From an uncultured Prosthecobacter sp. (lineage in GTDB: Bacteria > Verrucomicrobiota > Verrucomicrobiia > Verrucomicrobiales > Verrucomicrobiaceae), in assembly GCA_937941745.1 (NCBI GenBank), contig CALDGV010000455.1, forward strand, positions 1 through 10,663: 10,663 nt of DNA. The letters are read 5' to 3'. How positions within the stretch are numbered: the stretch's first letter is position 1; every line of letters starts with the position of its first letter. Below, piece after piece: positions 7,035 to 10,663 of this stretch. The notes beneath the pieces were generated by a model. It had not been told where the DNA came from. It searched no databases and was given only the letters and a program-made list of their open reading frames with translations. A program made the position numbers and the translations under genes.

Positions 7035-7952
7035 TCAACCGAGCGAGCAGATGCCCACGGCCTGCTTCAAGGAAGCCAGCTTGTCGGGCCGCTTGGGGAT
7101 GAACTCCTGCCCCAGATAGCCGGTGTAGCCAGTGGCCTGGATTGCACCAATGATCGCGGGATAGTTCAGCTCCTGGGTGTCATCAATTTCAGCACGTCCC
7201 GGCACACCTCCGGTGTGGTAGTGGCCAAAGTGGCGGTGATGCTTTTGGATCGTGGCGATCACATCCCCCTCCATGATCTGCATGTGGTAGATGTCATAGA
7301 GGAGCTTGAAGTGCGGGCTGGAATCCAGCTTCTCACAAAGGGCCACTCCCCAAGCGCTGTGATCACACATGTAGTCTGGATGGTTCACTTTGCTGTTCAG
7401 CAGCTCCATCACCAGGGTCACGCCGAGTTTTTCAGCCAGCGGCAGGAGGCGCTTGAGCCCCGCAGCGCAGTTCTCCAGCCCCTGTTCATCGCTCAGACCA
7501 TCGCGGTTGCCGCTGAAGCAGATCACCTGCTTGAAGCCGGCGGCAGCACTGGTCTTCAAAAGAGGCTCGTAGGCCTGCATGAGCAGGTCATGGTGCTCCA
7601 GGCGGTTCCATCCTTTGGGAATCGGACCGATTTTGACGCCGCCGGGCCCTTCGATCGTTGGATAACTGACCATCGCACAGTGCAGGCCGTGCTTTTGCAG
7701 GGTGGGAAAATCGGGAGGATCGAGCAGCTCGATGGACTCCAGCCCGATCTCCTTGGCGGCAAGGCACATCGTTTCGAGAGAGATGTCCTTGTAGCACCAC
7801 TTGCAGACGGAATGCCGCACCTTGCCCGGCGCGGCGGCTTCGGCGGCCTCAAGCTGCCGGCTCAAAAGGCTGGCCACAGACGCCACACTGGCGCCTGCGA
7901 CAAGGCTGCGGGACAGAAAATCACGACGAGGAAGACGGTGGGGTGAAATCAT
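7035..7952 (-). CDS. Tat-exported hydroxypyruvate isomerase-like TIM-barrel protein
   Basis: The product is a 305-residue member of the sugar-phosphate isomerase/epimerase (AP endonuclease family 2) TIM barrels, closest in pattern to hydroxypyruvate isomerase (Hyi). Likely metal or catalytic residues are Glu183 (VMELLNSKVN), Asp220 and His223 (LLYDIYHMQ), His246 (HYHTGGVPGR) and Glu283 (GQEFIPK). The HTGGVPGRAEI...ELNYPAI stretch (246-266) resembles the Hyi signature. The N-terminus has a twin-arginine signal, LPRRDFLSRSLVAGASVASVASLL (about 7-30), so the protein should be exported folded to the periplasm. This is unlike E. coli Hyi, so the true substrate is probably another sugar or sugar acid. 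I chose the ATG at 7952 because it gives a normal Tat signal; the frame extends to 8063 but the extra residues look non-coding. It is convergent with the carboxypeptidase gene (22 nt between stop codons), and no terminator is evident there. Confidence 0.87.
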   Translation of the reverse strand: MISPHRLPRRDFLSRSLVAGASVASVASLLSRQLEAAEAAAPGKVRHSVCKWCYKDISLETMCLAAKEIGLESIELLDPPDFPTLQKHGLHCAMVSYPTIEGPGGVKIGPIPKGWNRLEHHDLLMQAYEPLLKTSAAAGFKQVICFSGNRDGLSDEQGLENCAAGLKRLLPLAEKLGVTLVMELLNSKVNHPDYMCDHSAWGVALCEKLDSSPHFKLLYDIYHMQIMEGDVIATIQKHHRHFGHYHTGGVPGRAEIDDTQELNYPAIIGAIQATGYTGYLGQEFIPKRPDKLASLKQAVGICSLG

Positions 7953-7958
7953 CAGCGC

Positions 7959-7978
7959 GGAGGCTACCGGAGCCCTCC
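7959..7978 (-). promoter_or_regulatory. Possible hairpin next to the TIM-barrel start codon
   Basis: On the minus strand, GGAGGGCT (7971-7978) can pair with AGCCTCC (7959-7965) around a 5-nt loop CCGGT, giving seven mostly G-C pairs with one bulged G. It ends 6 nt before the ATG at 7952, where a ribosome would bind. It could limit translation or simply reflect GC richness. The remainder of the 7953-8075 gap shows no convincing promoter for recG or for this gene. Confidence 0.3.
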
Positions 7979-8075
7979 CCCTGAGTCGAGCTTGAACTCC
8001 TGACAGCAGGCAGGCGGTGTGAAAGCTTGCTTTGGCGGCCTCCGTGCCACAACTGAACGCCACTTACTGTTCTTC

Positions 8076-10160
8076 ATGCCACTGACGCTCGATTCACGCC
8101 TCGACACCGTGCCTGGACTGCCCACCCGGGCTGCCAGGGCTCTGGAGAAGGAGGGCGTGATCCTGGTGCGTGAGGTGGTGCTGTGGCTTCCCTTCCGCCA
8201 CGAGGACCGCAGCCGCACCGATGCAGCCGCCTTCCAGCCTTCGGAGCAGCCGGTCTGCCATCAGGTGGTGGTGACCAAGACGGGCAACAAATACTTCGGC
8301 AGAAGACGTGGAGCTGGCATGTTCGAGGCCCATGTGGAGCCGGCTGGCGGAGCCGCGATCGGCCAGCTGCTGACTCTGCGCTGGTGGAACATGCCGTTCA
8401 TGAGCCGCGTGATCGCAGAAGGGCAGCGGCTGGTGATCTACGGACGCATCAAGGAATGGAAGGGGCGGCTTTCGATGGATCATCCCGAGTATGAGGTCAT
8501 CGAGGAGGAGGAAGGCACCATGATTCACACCGGCCGCATCACGCCGGTGTACCGGCTGAGGTCCGGGGTGGCGCAAAAGACCCTGCGCACAGCCGCCTGG
8601 CACATCGTGCAGACGCTGGACGACGGCTTTGCTCAGGATCTTCTCCCCCGGCCCAGCGAGGCTGGAGAGTTCGCTGGCTGGACACGTGCCCGAGCCCTGA
8701 AGGCCGTTCATTTCGCCGCCAGCCAGGAGGATCTGGAAAAAGCGCGCCGCTATCTGGCCCTGGAAGAGTTCTACGGCTACCAGCTCCGTGTGGTGCGCCG
8801 ACGGCGTGCTGTGATCGAGGCGGGCGGCCATGCCCACGTGGCAGGCCTGCTGGTGGAGGACTTTCAAAAAGCGCTGCCCTTTGAAATGACCGGCGCTCAG
8901 AGGCGGTCGCTCCAAGAAATCCAGCGCGACATGGCCTCCCCTGCACCCATGAACCGCCTGCTGCATGGCGATGTAGGCAGCGGCAAGACCGTGGTGGCCT
9001 TTGCCGCGATGCTAGGCGCGGTGGAAAGCGGCAAACAGGCTGCCTTGATGGCCCCCACCCAGATCCTGGCTGAGCAGCATTTCCAGAACGCCCGCAAATG
9101 GCTGGAACCGCTGGGAGTCCATGTGGCCCTGCGCACCGGCACGCGTGCCGAGGAAGGCGGTGTCGAGCTTTTCTCCAAGAAGCTGTCCGACAGGAGCCAG
9201 GTCATCATCGGCACGCATGCCCTGCTGCACGATGAAGACCTTGTCCGCAACCTGGGCCTCGTGGTCATTGATGAGCAGCACAAATTCGGTGTGGCCCAGC
9301 GTGCCCGGCTCATCCAGAAGGGAAACACCCCGGATGTGCTGGTCATGACCGCCACCCCCATCCCGCGCACCCTGACCCTGACGATTTATGGAGACTTGGA
9401 CGTCTCCACCCTGGACGAACGACCCAAAGAACGAGGCAAGATCATCACCAAGGTGCGCCCGACCTCGAAGCAGTCCGAAGCCGCCAAATTCCTGCGCGAG
9501 CAGCTCGACGAAGGCCGTCAGGCATACCTCGTCTATCCCCTGATTGAAGAGTCTGAGAAGCTGGATGTCACAGCGGCCAAAAAAGGGCACGAGGAATGGT
9601 GCCGCCTGCTGCCGCAGTTCAGCGTGGGGCTGCTGCATGGAAAGCTCAGCGCCGAAGAAAAAGACCTCGTCATGCGGGATTTCCGCGCTGGGAAGCTGGA
9701 TGTGCTCGTCAGCACCACCATGATCGAGGTCGGTGTGGACGTGCCAAACGCCACGGTGATGTACATCCACCATGCCGAGCGCTATGGCCTCGCGCAGCTG
9801 CACCAGCTCCGGGGGCGCATCGGGCGTGGGGAGCACACCTCCTACTGCGTGCTCTTCGTGGCCGAGAAGGATGAGGAGGCCAAAAGCCGCCTCGCCATCA
9901 TGGAGGAAACCACGGACGGCTTCCGCATCAGCGAGGAAGACCTGAAACGGCGGGGTCCGGGGGATGTGCTCGGCAAGGCCCAGAGCGGAGCCGCGCCCCT
10001 ACGTTTTGCCGAGCTGCTGGCGGACACTCGACTGGTTCGTCTGGCACGTCAGCTGGCGGAAAAGACCCTCGACGAAGACCCCCTGCTGCGCGCTCCGAGG
10101 TTTGGCGAAATTCGCGGGTTCGTTTTCCAGGAGGACACCCCGCAGGCCATGATGCAGTAG
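8076..10160 (+). CDS. recG: ATP-dependent DNA helicase RecG
   Basis: This cytoplasmic superfamily 2 helicase remodels stalled replication forks and Holliday junctions. The product has 694 residues, against 693 for E. coli RecG. The wedge/OB domain covers about 55-145 (GRIKEWKGRLSMDHPEYE), followed by the family segment RITPVYRLRSGVAQKTLR (154-171). Helicase motifs are HGDVGSGKT (297-305, Walker A), APTQILAEQH (326-335), DEQHKFG (399-405, the RecG form of the DEAD box), TATPIPRTL (425-433), HGKLSAEEK (521-529) and TTMIEVGVDVPNA (547-559). QLHQLRGRIGRG (574-585) is motif VI. The C-terminal TRG region reads RGPGDVLGKAQSG (626-638), where E. coli has GTRQTG. I chose the ATG at 8076 because it matches the family length and N-terminus; an in-frame ATG at 8019 adds 19 unlikely residues. 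No Shine-Dalgarno sequence is present. Confidence 0.97.
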   Translation: MPLTLDSRLDTVPGLPTRAARALEKEGVILVREVVLWLPFRHEDRSRTDAAAFQPSEQPVCHQVVVTKTGNKYFGRRRGAGMFEAHVEPAGGAAIGQLLTLRWWNMPFMSRVIAEGQRLVIYGRIKEWKGRLSMDHPEYEVIEEEEGTMIHTGRITPVYRLRSGVAQKTLRTAAWHIVQTLDDGFAQDLLPRPSEAGEFAGWTRARALKAVHFAASQEDLEKARRYLALEEFYGYQLRVVRRRRAVIEAGGHAHVAGLLVEDFQKALPFEMTGAQRRSLQEIQRDMASPAPMNRLLHGDVGSGKTVVAFAAMLGAVESGKQAALMAPTQILAEQHFQNARKWLEPLGVHVALRTGTRAEEGGVELFSKKLSDRSQVIIGTHALLHDEDLVRNLGLVVIDEQHKFGVAQRARLIQKGNTPDVLVMTATPIPRTLTLTIYGDLDVSTLDERPKERGKIITKVRPTSKQSEAAKFLREQLDEGRQAYLVYPLIEESEKLDVTAAKKGHEEWCRLLPQFSVGLLHGKLSAEEKDLVMRDFRAGKLDVLVSTTMIEVGVDVPNATVMYIHHAERYGLAQLHQLRGRIGRGEHTSYCVLFVAEKDEEAKSRLAIMEETTDGFRISEEDLKRRGPGDVLGKAQSGAAPLRFAELLADTRLVRLARQLAEKTLDEDPLLRAPRFGEIRGFVFQEDTPQAMMQ

Positions 10161-10201
10161 GCATGCCTTGACGATCCGCCCGGCAGCCTCCACCTCCCCA
10201 G

Positions 10202-10663
10202 ATGACTTCTCCTGACTGGACCCACTGGACTCCCAGCGTGCTCGCCACGCTCATGTTCATCGTTGATGAAAAGAAGCAGGAGGTGCTGCTCATCCGCAAA
10301 AAGCGCGGCCTTGGAGCAGGCAAAATCAACGGCCCGGGCGGCAAAATCGACCCCGGCGAAACCAGCGAGGCCTGCGCGATCCGTGAAACGCAGGAGGAGC
10401 TCGGTGTCACCGCTTTTGAACCCGTCAAACATGGCGAACTCTGGTTCCAGTTTGTGGACGGGCTCGCCCTTCACGTGGATGTCTATCGCGCCACACGCTG
10501 GGAGGGCGAGGCCTTTGAAACTCCGGAGGCCATCCCGCTCTGGACCCCCCTCAGCAACCTGCCTTTTGACGAAATGTGGGCGGATGACCGCTTCTGGCTG
10601 GCTGAGGTTCTGGTGGAGAAAAAGCACTTCACCGGCCGCTTCCTCTTCGATGGCGATGCCATG
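10202..10663 (+). CDS. MTH1-like Nudix hydrolase, 8-oxo-dGTP diphosphatase (3' end cut by window)
   Basis: The frame opens with ATG at 10202, 41 nt after the recG stop, and is still open at the window edge after 154 codons. The Nudix box GX5EX7REUXEEXGU is at 47-69 (Gly47, Glu53, Arg61, Glu62, Glu65, Glu66, Gly68), with Thr63 where a hydrophobic residue is usual. The protein resembles human MTH1 (NUDT1) more than E. coli MutT: KKRGLGAGKINGPGGK (33-48) parallels KKRGFGAGRWNGFGGK, and EMWADDRFW (124-132) parallels DMWPDDSYW. The MTH1 base-recognition residues Asn33, Trp117, Asp119 and Asp120 have equivalents here in Asn43, Trp126, Asp128 and Asp129. The expected reaction is hydrolysis of 8-oxo-dGTP or 2-OH-dATP to the monophosphate, keeping damaged nucleotides out of DNA. 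Only a few C-terminal residues should be missing. It probably shares a transcript with recG. Confidence 0.92.
   Translation, partial: MTSPDWTHWTPSVLATLMFIVDEKKQEVLLIRKKRGLGAGKINGPGGKIDPGETSEACAIRETQEELGVTAFEPVKHGELWFQFVDGLALHVDVYRATRWEGEAFETPEAIPLWTPLSNLPFDEMWADDRFWLAEVLVEKKHFTGRFLFDGDAM

Noticed and set aside
7215..7946. 243-codon plus-strand frame antisense to the TIM-barrel gene
   Set aside because: It shadows a gene with a clear Tat signal and catalytic motifs, and has no domain of its own.
8022..8033. Short inverted repeat AAAGC-TT-GCTTT upstream of recG
   Set aside because: Only five pairs with a 2-nt spacer, no promoter elements next to it, and the length is easily reached by chance.
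8526..8553. Inverted repeat ACACCGGC/GCCGGTGT inside recG
   Set aside because: It lies in codons for the conserved RITPVY segment, so protein constraint plus GC-rich codon use explains it. There is no T-run to make a terminator.

Overview
The window looks like a chromosomal segment of a GC-rich Gram-negative bacterium, most likely from the Verrucomicrobiota (Verrucomicrobiaceae/Prosthecobacter-like). I infer this from a secreted PQQ-like beta-propeller with the N-terminal WPMWRGPNGNGT motif typical of Planctomycetota and Verrucomicrobiota, an orphan GspD-type secretin, a Tat-exported hydroxypyruvate-isomerase-like TIM barrel, and many exported proteins and lipoproteins. Almost no start codon has a Shine-Dalgarno sequence. 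The phylum is an inference, because the window holds no rRNA or other phylogenetic marker that I can compare without a search.

Layout. 1-295 (+) is the C-terminal end of an unrecognised helical protein. 364-1620 (+) is the secreted PQQ-like beta-propeller, followed by a clean intrinsic terminator at 1651-1677. 1713-4037 (-) is a 774-residue secretin with two low-complexity inserts and its own AT-rich promoter region. 4203-5102 and 5104-5856 (both -) form a two-gene unit: a lipoprotein peptidoglycan amidase, then, 1 nt after its stop codon, a secreted protein of unknown function that is probably a beta-propeller. A 181-bp divergent promoter region separates this unit from a lipoprotein D,D-carboxypeptidase at 6038-7012 (+). 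7035-7952 (-) is the Tat-exported TIM barrel, convergent with the carboxypeptidase. 8076-10160 (+) is recG. 10202 to the window end (+) is a Nudix hydrolase with the base-recognition residues of human MTH1.

How the genes relate. There are two functional themes. The middle is an envelope block: an amidase and a D,D-carboxypeptidase, both predicted lipoproteins working on peptidoglycan and read divergently from one intergenic region, next to a secretin. The right end is a genome-maintenance pair: RecG (fork remodelling) followed 41 nt later by an oxidised-purine-nucleotide sanitising Nudix enzyme.

There is no gene-free stretch longer than 300 bases. The three largest gaps are 4038-4202, 5857-6037 and 7953-8075, and each holds candidate regulatory sequence, described below. 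I see no tRNA, rRNA, CRISPR array, insertion sequence or phage module. I did not find a convincing new multi-gene system. The best leads are single-gene or single-site oddities.
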